64,000 nucleotides of DNA from Dasypus novemcinctus (GCF_030445035.2 NC_080680.1:98213157-98277156); one strand, 5' to 3'; positions 1 to 12,316 are shown, counted from the stretch's first letter. Made by a program: numbers and translations. Notes: generated by a model from the sequence alone, not told the origin.

Positions 1-167
1 CACACATGGAGAGCTGACTCAGCAAGATGATGCAGCAAAAAGCTACACAGATTCCCATGCCGCCTGACGAGAATGCAAGCGGACACAGAACACACAGTGA
101 ATGGACACAAGACAGTAGACAATGAGGGGGGGGAGAGAAATAAATAGAAAATAAATCTTTTTTTTTA
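1..167 (+). mobile_element. DAS SINE, 3' part (cut by window edge)
   Basis: The segment carries the DAS tail: GAGAGCTGACTCAGCAAGATG, an A-rich block, a G-run, AATAAATAGAAAATAAATC and a T/A tail. The tRNA-like head lies outside the window. It abuts the L1 3'UTR that follows. Confidence 0.85.
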
Positions 168-168
168 A

Positions 169-1093
169 ATTACAATACATTGTATGGTCTCACTAATATG
201 AAGTAAATATGATGAGTAAAACCATGGAGTTAAACTATAGAGTATAGGTATTAGGAGATAGAATGTGGATTGAGAAGGGAGAGCTGATGCTGAATGTATA
301 TAGAATGTTTAATAAGGGGAATTGTAAATGTGCAGACATAGTTAAAATTGATGGTAGCACATTACAGTGAGCATAGTCAGTACTGCTGATTTATAAGTGT
401 GATTGTGGCTGAAAGTATAGTTTAGAGAGGTTAATGTCAATTGACAAAAGTTAAAGGATAATCTAGGGACTGTATAACAGTGATTTTAGTGGTGACGATG
501 ATGATTGCAGTTAATATTATTCTAATAATAGAATGTTCCTCTATTATAAGTTAAGAATATTGAGATACTTGGGGAAAATATAAGTAATGTAATGTACAGA
601 TTACAGTTAATAGTAATATTGTAATATTTTTACAGCAATGGCAAAAATGCTACTATATCAATACTAAGGGTCAATAACAGGGGTAGGAGGTATGGGATGT
701 TTCTTCTTGGAGTAATGAAAACATTCTGAAGTGGACTGAGCTGATGACAGCACAACTCTGTGATGAAACTGAGAACTACTGAGCATACACCTTGGATACG
801 CAGCAAACCCTGTGGTGAATGATGGACTGTGGTTAATAATACAAGTATGAGAATGTTCTCTCCTGAACAATAACAAATATACAATACAAATATGTGCATT
901 AATAATAAGATGGTTTCTGTGAAAAACTATACCAGATATAAGCTATGAACTATAAATAGCAGTAATATTACAGTTATATTCTTTCATCATTTGTAACAGA
1001 TGTGTGTCAACATTAAGGTGTTGATGGTGGGGTGATGTATGGGAATCCTATATGGTATGCATGACTGTTCTTTAAAATTTTGAAATAAAAAAG
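169..1093 (+). mobile_element. L1 3'UTR, older type (type 1)
   Basis: This is non-coding L1 3'UTR that ends in AAATTTTGAAATAAAAAAGC. By eye it matches, block for block and in reverse complement, the 3' part of the minus-strand L1 at 56.65-57.54 kb (GAGTTAAACTATAGAGTATAGG, ATGATGGACTGTGGTTAA, TATATGGTATGCATGA). That match fixes strand and family. The short frames inside have no coding character. Confidence 0.75.
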
Positions 1094-1094
1094 C

Positions 1095-3800
1095 AAACAT
1101 TAGCAGACTCATCTACCTCAAAATTCTTGCAATATCTGGGTGAATCAAGAAAATATAGTTTTTAAAATGGTAAGAGACATGTTTGAAACTATAATGTTCA
1201 GAAAACTCTTTAGAAAATATAAGGAAGGGTTACTTTTTTAAGGTGTTTGATGAGGGCATCTGGCACAGAGTTCATCTCGGGCAGGTTTCTAGGGAATGTG
1301 TGAGGGCTCATCTTGTCATAGTGTGTTATATCATTGGGTGAAGACCCATATAATGAGCAAGAAGGTGTCGTACCCCCATCCTGGGGAGGCCTGATGTTCT
1401 CAAACAGAGGAAAGGGTGTCTCTTGAGAGCATTGATGGCTCCCAATTGGGGAGGACAGTCTAGTGGGTCAAGCCCTCTGCATTGCTGCAAGTATCTATGA
1501 ATCTAGTCCTTCAAGCAGGGAAGCTTGGTTATCACTGTGGGCCCCAAGGGGAGGAGGAGATAGGAATAGAATAGATGGAAGAGGGGGTAACTGGGAGGCA
1601 ATGTTAAGTGTTCTACAAGATCATGCAATGACGGATATAGGCCATGTTAAATTTAACCAAAAATTTATAAAAGTGTATAGTCTAAAATGTAAACCATAAT
1701 GTAATTAAAAATTTAGAAAATTGTACAGTCTAAAATATAAACCATAATGTAAACCAAAATGGAACCATGGTTAGTAGCTATGTTTCAATATCTGTACATG
1801 TGTTGTAGCAAATATAACATCCACATGTAAAAAGATCATTGCTGGGAAAGGGGGAAAAAGCATGTGATGTTGGGTATATGGGAGTCCCCTATATTGTACA
1901 TGTGACTTTACTGTGCTCTAAAACTTTTTTGAAGACAAAATTAAAAATTTTTAAAAAAGGATGTAGACACTGAGGAAGGAATGGAAGAGATTGCAGGGCA
2001 ACACTTATGACAGTGATGAAAGGCAAAACATCAAAAACAATGTTTTATGATATTTTTCATTTTTTAATATCCCAATTTATTATTTTAGTTTTTGTAAATT
2101 AGTATATATTCTATTTCTAACCTTTAAACCTATCATTACTATTTCATTTTCCTAATTGAATTTGGCAATATATTAGGCTTCATTTCTTGGATCACAGAGG
2201 GATTCAAGTATGGCAGGGAATGAGCACTGGTGTGGGGTGCCATTGATGGGGGACACATGGTAGGGAAGTAGTTATCCAGGACATGTATATAGGGTATATA
2301 CAAATGTTCAGATATTTGTTAGGTATTGTCATAGTAGACAGAGTTACACACAGCAACTGAGGGAGTGCTGAGTTCCTAGCCAGGGGAGCTCTGTCACATT
2401 CCCAAATGGAATAACAACAATCCCCCAAGTGCAAGGGCAAAGACCAGTGAAGAAGGATGGTCCAATGATGGGCCCTTGATTATGATGACCATGCTTATGA
2501 GCCTGTGTGCTTGAAATTCCAACTAGGCCTAGAGATGCAGGGTGCCTAAAAGTTACCTCCTGAGAGCCTCCATGTAGCTCAAATGTGACCACTCTCTAAG
2601 CCAAACTCACCATGTAAATGCATTACTTCCCCCCCCACCCCCACCCAGCATGGGACATGACTCTGGGGATGAGCCTCCTTGGCGCCGAGGGATTACTACC
2701 AAGCACCAGCTGGTGATGCAGCTAGAAAAAGACCTTGAATAAAAGGGGGAAATGGTAAAGACAAATGAGTTTATATTACTATGAGACTTCAAAATGAATC
2801 AGGAAGTCATGTGTTTACTCACATCTCAGCAGGATCCCAGAGACAGCAAAATAGATACAACACCAGGTACTGGTGTTCCTGAGGGTTATGGAGACACCCA
2901 GGTTCTATGGTCATGGCAGATGGCTCTGTAGTCAGTGCCTTGCCAGTGGGCCCTACTTTGGAATTTGTGCTCCTGAGTGATGGAGTTGGACTCAGATGTG
3001 ACCTTTTTGCACATGCCTCTTCTGTCACTTTTACTGAATCTGTGTTGACTCTGGGGTTGGTGTATACTCAGAAGACTTGGACTGGCCATGTGCCAACTGG
3101 GCCCTGAGCCTCAGCAGAGTTGCAACACCTACTCTATGGTTCATTGGACTTATCCAGGTCAGCTAACAGGGAGGTGAAGATGGTCAATCACCACATGAGG
3201 GAACCAAAAGTATCTACAACAGCAAGCAGGAGATTGCATCCATCAGCCATGTGGGATCGAAGCCCCTTCTCGATTCAGAGGTGGAATGGATATCACCACC
3301 CCAGGGTCCACAGGATAGAGGAATAAAATATGGATTAGAGGGGACTTACTGGTATTCTACTACAGAACTATTGTGATTCTAGCAATGGAAGAAATTGTAT
3401 CGTTGATGTGGACACAGTGGCCACGGGAGTTGCTGAAGGCAGGGAGAGGGAAGAAGAGATGTGATGTGGGGGCATTTTTGGGACTTGGAGTTGTCCTGAA
3501 TGGTATTGAGGGGACAGACGCAGGACATTATATATCCTCCCATAACCCACTGAGTGGACTGGAGGAGAGTGTAAACTACAATGTAAACTATAATCCATGC
3601 AGTGTAGCAGTGCTTCACCAAATCAATGACTATGCCACTATGATGAAAGAGATTGTTGATGTGGGAAAAGTGGGGTTTAGAAGAAGCTTGTGATGGTCTG
3701 GCTGGCCCATCCTCCACCCAAACCCAGTACAGTGTGCTGCCATTGTAGGTCTCTGGCCCTGTAACAAAGGGAGAACAGTAACCCCTCTGCACATTCTTGG
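1095..3800 (+). mobile_element. L1 3'UTR, second type (type 2)
   Basis: The segment follows the same order of blocks as the 3'UTR of the plus-strand L1-C (18.8-21.3 kb). Shared blocks include TAAACCATAATGTAAACC, GGGACATGACTCTGGGGATGAG, a CTAGAAAAAGACCTTGAA block, TCTATGGTCATGGCAGA and a GAGTTGTCCTG block. The first 140 bases (1095-1235) are not clearly assigned. There are no ORFs of L1 type; it is a 5'-truncated, 3'UTR-only copy. Confidence 0.7.
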
Positions 3801-4620
3801 GTACCTATATGTCATTTTCTATTTATCTAGTGGCAGCTTGAAACTGAACTAAAAAACTCATCTTGGGCTCTCTCTCCCAGAATTTACCAGCAGGCAGAAG
3901 CAGTATAAGAAATGACTAAGTAAAAGTGGCCTGGAGCAAAAGATTACCTGCTTTGAGAAATACAACAAAGCACCCAGGAAGGGAGGGGGAGTCTACTTCA
4001 TAAGGAGTAGAAGGGGCATTCAAATTCCTGGAAACAGAAGAATTCCTAAGGCCACAGCCAGCACAAGCAGCAGGACAAGACACAGGCTCAGAAAAGACAG
4101 AGAGGACCCACCATTTCACTTTTGCCTCAGGCTGATCTTTTTGACAGGACTACCAAACTGAGGGAGAGTATCAGGCAACACAGAGCCAATTCACAAAGAC
4201 AGTGAAAGGTGATTTTTGTTTTTATTTATTTTTATCAGCTCCTAGTATTCAAGGAAATCTCTGTCAGATCTTATTAGTTGGGCACAAACTTAAGGAACAG
4301 GGAAGTCGGGGCTTAAATCACAGAGTTAATGCTTTAAAATATTAAAATGTAGACTGTGCAACAAAAGATTACAAGACAAAATACAAAACAGGAAATGATG
4401 GCCCATCCAAAGGAACAAGATAAACCATGAATAAAGAAGACCAAACTTTGGACAGCTGGACAAAGACTTGAAGAAAAGATCCTCAATATTCTCAAGGAAA
4501 TAAAAGAAAACATGAAGAAAGAACTAAATATATCAAGAAAACAATGAATGAACTATATGAGACGCAATAAATAAATAGAAGTTTAAAAAGAACCAAACAA
4601 ATACTGGAGTAGAAGACCAC

Positions 4621-5079
4621 TGTGTTGGATCAAATTGTGTACCCCAGGTTGGACATGTTCTTGGTCTTGATACCAATTCTGGTAGGTGTGGGCCCAGAGT
4701 AAACAAGATCTCTTAAAGATGTTACTTCAGTTAAGGTGTGGCCCAAATGAATTAGGTTGCTCTATAAATTACTGCATTCCTTTATAAGCAGACTGAAATG
4801 AAAACAGAGAGGAGCCATGGGAAACAGCTAGAAACTGGATGTCAATGGAACCTAAAAAAGAAAGGAAAAGATGCTGCTAAGTGTGGTACCATGTAACAGA
4901 AAAGCCGAGGACTAAGGATCACTGGCAGCTAGCCCGGAAAGCCTCAGTCTTCTGAGAGAAAACATCACCTTGCTGACCTTTTGATTCTGGCCTTCTAACA
5001 CCAAAACTGTGAGCAAATAAATTCACATTGCTTAGGCCAACCCATTCTATGGTATTTGTTTAGCTAGGAAAGTAATACA
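4621..5079 (+). mobile_element. MaLR-like (MLT1-related) LTR
   Basis: A 459-bp segment begins TGTGTTGG and ends TAATACA. Near the 3' end it holds GAGCAAATAAATTCACATTG followed by CCAACCCATTCTATGGTATT, the arrangement typical of MLT1-class LTRs. Flanks ACCAC (left) and ACCAA (right) are a near 5-bp target duplication inside the L1-D ORF1. The exact subfamily is not known and may be xenarthran. Confidence 0.6.
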
Positions 5080-5344
5080 ACCAAAGTAGCAGAAATGAAA
5101 AAATTCCCTATAGTGTTTCAACGACAGATTGGAACTAACAGAAAAAATAATCCATGACTCAAAGAAAAGGCAATTGAAATGATTCAGGCTGAGGAACAGA
5201 AAGAAAAAGGAATGAAAAAGGTGAACAGAGCTTAAGAGAGCTGTGGAATTCCATTGTGTATACCAAAATATGCAGTTTGGGGGCCCCAGAAGGAGAAGAA
5301 AGAGAGAAAGGGGCAGAATGAATATTTTAAAAATAATGGCAGAG

Positions 5345-5605
5345 GGAAGTGGCTGTGGCTCAATCAGTTGGGCTCCCATGTACCATATGGAAGGCCCTGG
5401 ATTCACATCCTGAGGCCTCCTTGTGAAGGCAGGCTCACCTGCACACTGTGGAGTGCCACCTGGCCCACAAGTGCCATGGAGAGCTGACTCAGCAAGGTGA
5501 CACAACAAAAAGGAAGATAAGTAAAAACACAAAAGAGCATACAGCAAATGGACACAGAGAGCAGACAGCAAGCAAGCCAGAAGGGGTGGGGTGGGAATAA
5601 AAAAT
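5345..5605 (+). mobile_element. DAS SINE, older subfamily
   Basis: The head is GGGAAGTGGCTGTGGCTCAA and the B-box region is degenerate (GGATTCACATCC). The tail ends GGGAATAAAAA. It is flanked by an exact 12-bp duplication ATAATGGCAGAG (5333-5344 and 5606-5617), so it inserted into L1-D ORF1. It is shorter than the dominant copies and lacks the long middle block. Confidence 0.85.
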
Positions 5606-6060
5606 ATAATGGCAGAGAAGTTCACAGATATAATAAATGACAAGAATATACATATTCAAGAAGTCCAACCCCAAAAAGGATTAACTCATAGAGAACCACA
5701 TCCAGACATATAGGAGTCAAACTGTCAAATGCCAAGGACAAGGAAAGAGTTCAGAAAACTGAAAAAGAAAATCACTGTATTGTAGTACAAGGAAGTCCCA
5801 ATAAGATTAAGTGCTACTTTCTCATCACAAAACACAGAGGAAAGAAGGTGGTGGGATAAAATATTTAAAAGTGCTGGAAGAAAACAATTGCCACCAAATT
5901 GTCTTTAAAAAATGAGGGTGAGATTAAGACATTGCCAGATAAAGAACAACTAAGTGAGTACATCACTACTAGACTTGCCCTACAAAGCAATGCTAAAGAG
6001 AGTTCTTCAGACTGAAAGGAAGACTCTAGACGTGAACCAAAGTGGCATAAAGAAATAGAG

Positions 6061-6437
6061 GGAAACGGACTTTGGCCCAGTGGTTAGGGCGTCCGTCTAC
6101 CACATGGGAGGTCCGTGGTTCAAGCCCCGGGCCTCCTTGACCCGTGTGGAGCTGGCCCACGCGCAGTGCTGATGCGCGCAAGGAGTGCCGAGCCACATAG
6201 GAGTGTCCCCCGCGTAGGGGAGCCCCACGCGCAAGGAGTGCACCCATAAGGAGAGCCGCCCAGCGCGAAGGAGGGAGCAGCCTGCCGAGGAATGGCGCCG
6301 CCCACACTTCCCGTGCCGCTGACGACAACAGAAGCGGACAAAGAAACAAGACGCAGCAAAAAGACACAGAAAACAGACAACCGGGGGAGGGGAGGGGAAT
6401 TAAATAAATAAAAATAAATCTTTAAAAAAAAAAAAAA
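6061..6437 (+). mobile_element. DAS SINE, full-length
   Basis: The tRNA-related head begins GGGAAACGGACTTTGGCCCA and has the B-box area GTGGTTCAAGCCCC. A GC-rich body and the AAATAAATCTTT plus poly(A) tail follow. The target duplication AAAGAAATAGAG occurs before (6049-6060) and after (about 6438-6448) the element. CpGs are well preserved, which suggests a young copy. Confidence 0.93.
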
Positions 6438-7146
6438 AAGAAATAGAGTCCTCCGAAAAAGTTAACCATGTGTGTAACTACAAATGTCAACACTATTGTA
6501 TTGTATTTCTTAGTATCTCCCCTTTTTACTTCCTACAGATTCTAAACTGCAAATGCATAAAGTTATGGCAGATCTAGGGTTTGGATATACAATGTATAAA
6601 GATATAATATGTAGCAAGTACAACAAAGAAGTGGGGAGATGAAACCGCATGGTAAAAGTGTGTGTATGCTATTGAAGTCAAGTTGGTATCAAATCAAAAG
6701 ATATTTTATAGATATAAGATGTTAAATTTAAGCCCCATGGTAATCACAAAGAAGATATTTGAAAAGTATACACGAAAGGAAATGAGAAGAGACTTAAAAT
6801 GGAATACTACAAAAATCAAATAAATATGAAATTAGGAATGAAAGGAAGACTTGAGGTATAAAAAAGGTATAAGACTGAAACAGACCAAGCAGAAGACAAT
6901 CTTACATTATCAGTAGTAACTTTATATGTAAATTGATTACACACTCCAGTCAAAAGGTAGAAAGCGACAAATGAATAAAAAAGTATAACTCAACAATATG
7001 CTGTTTACAAGAGACTCACCTTAAATTTAAAGACACAAGAGGGTTAAAAGTGAAAGGATGGAAAAATACTCCATGCAAATAGTAATCAAAAGAGAACTGG
7101 CATAGGTATATTAATATCAAATAAAATATATAGTCAAAAACTGTTA

Positions 7147-7250
7147 TGAAGGAAGTGGATTTGGCTCAACTGATAGAGCATCTGCCTACCACATGGGAGG
7201 TCCAGGGTTCAAACCCAGGACCTCCTGACCCATGTGGTGAGCTGGCTAAG
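7147..7250 (+). mobile_element. DAS SINE head only (3' truncated)
   Basis: Only the tRNA-like head is present (GGAAGTGGATTTGGCTCAAC, box B GGGTTCAAACC), ending at GAGCTGGCTAAG, where the LTR begins. SINEs usually lose the 5' end, so loss of the 3' two-thirds points to a later deletion or to a break at the LTR junction. Confidence 0.8.
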
Positions 7251-7251
7251 T

Positions 7252-8354
7252 TGCAATTTCACAAGAAAAGGTCCATAAGTACAACCATCAATATCAAAAG
7301 CAGGCTAGTAAGTTAGGGAATCAGACAGATCTAGAACCTGGCAAAAAGTCCACATGTCATTCAGTACCCCCACATGGCTGCTGCAAGACCCTCATGAGAT
7401 CTGCCATTCAGAATGAGATTTCCTCTGGAAAGCCAGGAGAAGCCACAGAGGCCTTATTATTGGGCCCTCCTGTGGGGATTGATGGATGGAGTAATCAATC
7501 AAAACAGCAAAGCTGGAACTCCTCCTGGGCCATTTGCAAAGGGGTGGAATAATTAATGGTTTAAAAAGGCAAGTATGAAGACTTCTTGCTCTCTCGTTCT
7601 CTTGCCTTCACCCTGTCCCGGTGCCAGTCTGTGCCTGTTCCTGCCTTCGTACTCTGCTTTTGCCATTTTTCCCCTGCCATGATTACCATGCAAGTAAAAT
7701 TTGGCCATTTATAATCTATAATGGGAAAGTGTAGTCTGTAAAACAGCCCACTCTATCACTTTCCAGTCCCTTCTTCTCTACTTGGGACCCATGATCTGTT
7801 ATTTTCTCCCATTTCTCTTCACTCCCTACCTTAATAAATTAATGGCCTAACTAACCTGACATTCTCTTGAAATTCATTTCTGCAGCATAACCAAGAACCT
7901 AGACAAGAGAAGTGGATTTGGCTCAACTGATAGAGCATCCACCTACCACACGTGAGGTCCAGGGTTCAAACCCAGGGCCTCCTGACCCGTGTAGTGAGCT
8001 GGCACACAGTGCTGATGTGCGCAAGGAGTGTCGTGCCACACGGGAGTGTCCCCCATGTAGGGGAGCCCCTCGTGCAAGGAGTGCGCCCCGTAATGAGAGT
8101 CACTCTGCACAAAAAAAACGCAGCCTGCCCAGGAGTGGCACCACATACACAGAGAGCTGACGCAGCAGGATGATGCAACAAAAAGAGACACAGATTCCCA
8201 GTGCCACTAACAAGAACACAAGCGGACACAGAAAAACACACAGAGAATGGACACAGAGAGCAGACAACTGGGGGTGGGGGTGGGGGGAGGAGAGAGAAAT
8301 AAATTTTTAAAATAAAATAAAATAAATCTTAAAAAAAAAAAAAGAACCTAGACA
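7252..8354 (+). mobile_element. Lone LTR of an endogenous retrovirus, split by a DAS SINE
   Basis: Without the SINE the segment is about 670 bp, from TGCAATTTC to CCTAGACA. It has a TATA-like TTTAAAAAGG near 7560, a pyrimidine-rich stretch, and the polyadenylation signal AATAAA at about 7833. No gag, pol or env sequence adjoins it, so it is a solo LTR or a fragment. I could not assign the ERV class. No clear short target duplication was seen, so the ends are approximate. Confidence 0.5.
7907..8341 (+). mobile_element. DAS SINE inside the LTR
   Basis: Complete head (AAGTGGATTTGGCTCAACTG), GC-rich body, G-rich block and A/T tail. It is flanked by the exact 14-bp duplication AAGAACCTAGACAA (7893-7906 and 8342-8355), which lies at the 3' end of the LTR. 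The SINE is therefore younger than the LTR. Confidence 0.93.
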
Positions 8355-8377
8355 AAATTTGGTTACATCTTTGCTAG

Positions 8378-8640
8378 AAACTGCCCATGTGCACAGGGTA
8401 TTCTTGCTGCTCTATTAGAGAATGAAGCAGGACCTCCCAGGATGGGAATTCAATATTATTTTGGTTATTGTGTGGGTCTCCCCCATCAAGACAATGCCTT
8501 ATAACCACTTGAACATATTCAGATGCCATAGAGACATGCCCCAGGTGTACTCCCTCCCCACACATCCCAGCATCACTGACACCCCTACCAGTGATTCTCC
8601 CTTGCCACATTGTGACTTTTTTGTGATCCAAAAACTCCCC
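8378..8640 (-). mobile_element. L1 3'UTR fragment (type 3)
   Basis: The segment resembles 9307-9560 inside the L1-A 3'UTR, sharing AGAGATTCTTGC-like, GGATGGGAATT-like and AGAAGCATGCCCCA-like blocks in the same direction. It is therefore read as an L1 3'UTR on the minus strand. An A-rich, low-complexity stretch follows (8641-8754). Confidence 0.55.
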
Positions 8641-8754
8641 AAAAATAAAGTCAAAAAAATTAACAAATTAAAATAATAATAAAAAATAATAATAAATAAC
8701 AAACAAAATACAAAAATTAAAAGTAAAAAGTAAAAAATTTAAAAAGCAAAATGA

Positions 8755-8838
8755 ATTTTTTTTCAGTGTGTCTTTCATCAATGTAAGATCTGTTATCTTT
8801 TATATACAATGACAATTTCTTCCATAGGTTCCCCCAGT
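8755..8838 (-). mobile_element. L1 ORF1 fragment
   Basis: The stretch reads AGATCTGTTATCTTTTATATAC then ACAATTTCTTCC and GGTTCCCCCAGTGTC. It parallels 15757-15812 within the L1-A ORF1 (reverse complement). It lies directly before the poly(T) where L1-A begins, so L1-A may have inserted into an older L1 ORF1. Confidence 0.5.
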
Positions 8839-11006
8839 GTCTTTTTTTTTTTCTTTTTCTTTTTTCCTTTATCTTCAAAGAACCTTTAAGTTACTGAAAA
8901 GTCAGATAGAAAATATAGGGGATTCCCATATACCAAACCCCCTTCCTTCCTCCCACTCTGCCCTATTAATAGCATTTTACATGTGTATAATACATTTTTT
9001 ACAAATGAGGTACAAATATTGAAGCATTGCTATTAACTATGATCAATGTCTTACATTATGGCTTCCATTTTGCCCTGTACACTTTTATAGGTTTTGACAG
9101 AATTTTAAATGACCTGTATCCACATTGCAAGATCTTGCAGAACAATTCCAATGCCCTAAAAATGCCCATGTTCCATCTATTCTCTTTTTCCTTAACCCTC
9201 CCCTCAGGACCTATGATAACCACTAAGTTTCAGTTTTTGAAGATAAGGTTCACAGTTACATGCAACAATATTAAGGTCTTGCTTATATGGTCTGTTTTCT
9301 TTTATTAGGCACTGCCTACGTTCTCAAGAGATTCTTGCCCCTCTAATTGAGAATATAGCAGGATTCCCCAGGATGAGAGTTTAATATTTTATTTATTGTG
9401 TAGATCTCCACCCCCTGAGATAACACACTATGACAAGATGAACACTTTCATATTCCATAGAAGCATGCCCCAAGTACAGTCTATCTCACATATGCCACCA
9501 CCCCCGACGCCCTGCACCAATAACCGTCCCCTGCCATATTTGCCAGAAGAACATTCCCACCATTGTGGCTTTAACCACAAACCTACACATCCCCAGAGCT
9601 CATCTGCTCCTTCCTACAGTCCTCCCCCCAGGTCCATGGATAGTCCAACCCAACTCCCTCACCCTACTCCACCTCACATTCCAGCACCATCAAATGAACC
9701 CAATCACATCACTGCACCACTATCATCCCCATTCACTGTCCAGCCACCCCCTTCCAACTTATGATACATTTTGCCCATATTGAGCATCGGCTCACTACCC
9801 TCTACTGCCTTTCTGTCTCCTGATAACCTATCTAGCTCTGTGAGTCTGCTCAATTTGCTTAAGTCATATCAGTCATATTTGTCATTCAGTGACTGGCTTA
9901 CTTCACTCAACATAAGGTCTTCAAGATTCATACATGTTGTCCCATGTATTAATATTGCATTCCTTCTTACTGCTGAGCAATATTCCATTGTATGTATATA
10001 CCACAGTTTGCTTATCTATTCATCTGTTGATGGGTTGTTGCTTTATCTTCAACTTGGGTTGTTTCCAACTTTTGGCAATAGTGAATGATGCCACTGTGAA
10101 CATTGGTATGCATTTATCTGTTCAGGTCCCTGCTTTCAACTTTTCTGGGCATATACCCAGAAGTGTGGTTGCTGGATCATATGGTAGTTCTACAGGTAGT
10201 TTCCTGAAGAACCACAGAATTGTCCTTCACAATGTCTGCACCATTCTACATTCCCACCAGGAGTGGATGAGTGTTCCCTTTCCTCCACATCCTCTCCAAC
10301 ACTTGTAGTCCTCTGTTCTTTTTAATAGCCACCAGTCTAACAGGTCTAAGATGATATCTCATTATAGTTTTGATTTGCATTTCCCTAATACCCAGTGATA
10401 CTGAGCATCTTTTCATATGCTCTTTAGCCATTTGTATTTCTTCTTTGGGGAAGTGTCTATTCAAATCTCTTGCCCATTTTTTAAATGGGTTGTCTTTTTA
10501 TTTTTGAGATGTAGGATTCCTTTATATATGCTAGATACTAAGTCCCTATCAGATAAAGGGTTACCAAATATTTTCTCCCATTGAGTAGGCTGCCTTTTCA
10601 CTTTCCTGACAAACTCCTTTTAATTTTGAGGAGGTCTCATATATCTAGTTTATCTTTCCTTGCTTACACTTTGAGTGTAAAGTACATTAAACCATTTCCT
10701 ACTATAAGATCATATAGATGCTTCCCTACATTATCTCCTAGGAGTTTTATGATCTTGGCTGTTATATTTAGGTCTTTAATCCATCTTGAGTTAAGTTTTG
10801 TATAGGGTGTGAGACGGTGATCCTTTCTCATTCTTTTGGATGTGGATATCCAGTTCTCCAAGCACCATTTGTTGAAGAGGCCATTCTGTCCCAGTTGTGT
10901 GGCTTGGCAGCCTTTGTAGAACATCAGTTGACCATGTATGTGAGGATGTATATCAGAACTCTCAATTCCATTGGTCAGCATGCCTATCCTTGTGCCTATA
11001 CCATGC

Positions 11007-12316
11007 AGGTTTGTTTGTTTGTTTGTTTTTTGAGTAATCAACTGAGCTTCCAGTTTATTTTTTAAAAAAACAAATTTTAAATGATAGCACATATCATTTT
11101 CAAAATAGTTTCAAAAAGTGAGTTCAGGGAAGTTGACTTGGCTCCATGGATAGAGTGTCCGCCTATCACATGGGAGGTCCAGGATTCAAACCCAGGGCCT
11201 CCTGACCCGGGTGATGAGGTGGCCCATGTAAAGTGCTGATGCATGCAAGGAGTGCCATGCCATGCAGGGGTGTCTCCTGCGTAGGGGAGCCCCATGGGCA
11301 AGGAGTGCACCCTGTATGGAGAGCCACCCTATGCGAAAAAAGAGCAGCCTGCCCAGGAGTGGCACCACACACACAGAGAGCTGACACAGCAAGATGATGC
11401 AACAAAAAGAGACACAGATTCCCAGTGCCACTGACAAGAATAGAAGTGGACACAGAAGAACACACAGCCAATGGACACAGAAAGCAGACAACAGCAGGGG
11501 AAGGGGGTTATGAAGGGGAGAGAAATAAATAAAAAATAAATCTTTAAAAAAAAAAGTGAGTGCTCTTAATGACACTCAGCTCATAACAACATGTTTAATG
11601 AACTAGTAACAGAGAAAGTCAGTAGAAGGAAGGTAGAGAAACTTTGTCTTACAAGGATTAGAACTGAGGGGCTCCATAATCATCTGACATCCATTGATGT
11701 TGTAACTATGGTTAGAAATGTACATAATAGGAACTCCAGGGATTTATCGGATTCTTCGCTTAAGGTCCTGATCAATTGTGGCCACAATGGAATATTTGTG
11801 CTGAGTTACTCTCTGTAGTAAGCAGTCATCTGCAAAGGTTCCTTTGTGTGTGCATGGTAACTGTTTAAATATTGGATCCTCGGTGATCCCTAGAGCCACT
11901 CAATACTTCTGTCCCAATTTTTCAATTTCAGCCATGACACAGTCAGTTATACAAAGGATATACTTGGCATACAAAGAGTCCATCATCGACTGCACTAAAT
12001 CCAGTTTGGCTTTAATGGAAAAGTTGATAAATTTGTTATCAACCAGGATGAGTTAAGGTGGGCCCAACTGTGTTATACTGGAAGAATAAGCAGGAATGGT
12101 GTTGGGACACTTCTCTTTCCTTGAGTGCACTGGGATCTTTCTTTTCTTTCTTTTTAGATTTTAATCTATCCTTTCCTTTAAGCCTCTGATCTATCAGACT
12201 AAGCATTCATTTTATGGTCACATACTTCCTTGCTTTCTTTTGCTTCCCCATATTCATGCCACACTCTCATTCTTACTTCTGTAATCACAAGTGGCACAAA
12301 CTTTTTACATCACTGC
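11007..12316 (-). pseudogene. FCF1: FCF1 processed pseudogene (rRNA-processing PIN-domain protein)
   Basis: The minus-strand coding region runs from the ATG at 12249-12251 to the stop at 11658-11660: 594 bases, close to the 198 residues of mammalian FCF1. The parent is the nucleolar PIN-domain factor of the small-subunit processome that acts in early 18S rRNA maturation. Recognisable stretches are the N-terminal MGKQKKARKY, a Lys-rich KKKEKKDPSALKERE, the PIN core INFSIKAKLDLVQSMMD and CITDCVMAEIEKLGQKY, and the C-terminal VPIMYISNHSYNI. There are no introns. In-frame stops occur early (after about residue 13), after GQKY and after DLKRRIR, so it is dead. The 3'UTR continues to a T-rich run (11010-11031), the old poly(A) tail. 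It interrupts L1-A ORF2 and itself carries a DAS SINE in its 3'UTR. Confidence 0.93.
11124..11550 (+). mobile_element. DAS SINE in the FCF1 pseudogene 3'UTR
   Basis: A complete DAS copy (AGGGAAGTTGACTTGGCTCC head, AAATAAATCTTT tail). The exact 11-bp duplication AAAAAGTGAGT flanks it (11113-11123 and 11551-11561). It splits the pseudogene 3'UTR, so it is the youngest of three nested layers. Confidence 0.93.

Larger units (their letters stand above)
3830..7146 (+). mobile_element. Old L1: 5'UTR, decayed ORF1 and start of ORF2 (L1-D)
   Basis: The 5'UTR-like part (3.83-4.4 kb) is followed by ORF1-like sequence. The coiled-coil-coding A-rich part lies at about 4.4-4.6 and 5.08-5.33 kb, and the RRM/C-terminal part at 5.6-6.05 kb (ACATTGCCAGATAAAGAACA and similar). 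The intergenic part and the first 200 bp of the ORF2 endonuclease lie at about 6.9-7.14 kb. All frames are broken. It is interrupted by a MaLR-like LTR and two DAS SINEs and stops at 7146, so the RT part is missing. Confidence 0.7.

Noticed and set aside
3379-3792. 137-residue minus-strand frame as a gene
   Set aside because: Antisense to the L1 3'UTR; the corresponding blocks in other 3'UTR copies have no open frame.
5047-5643. 198-residue minus-strand frame with hydrophobic stretches
   Set aside because: It runs antisense across L1-D ORF1 and a DAS SINE; a chance frame.
6026-6367. Repeated 80-140-residue frames with similar proteins seen at many loci
   Set aside because: All are translations of the DAS SINE body on either strand; the similarity is due to the repeat.
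11658-12251. Functional FCF1 retrogene
   Set aside because: At least three in-frame stops, and a SINE in the 3'UTR.
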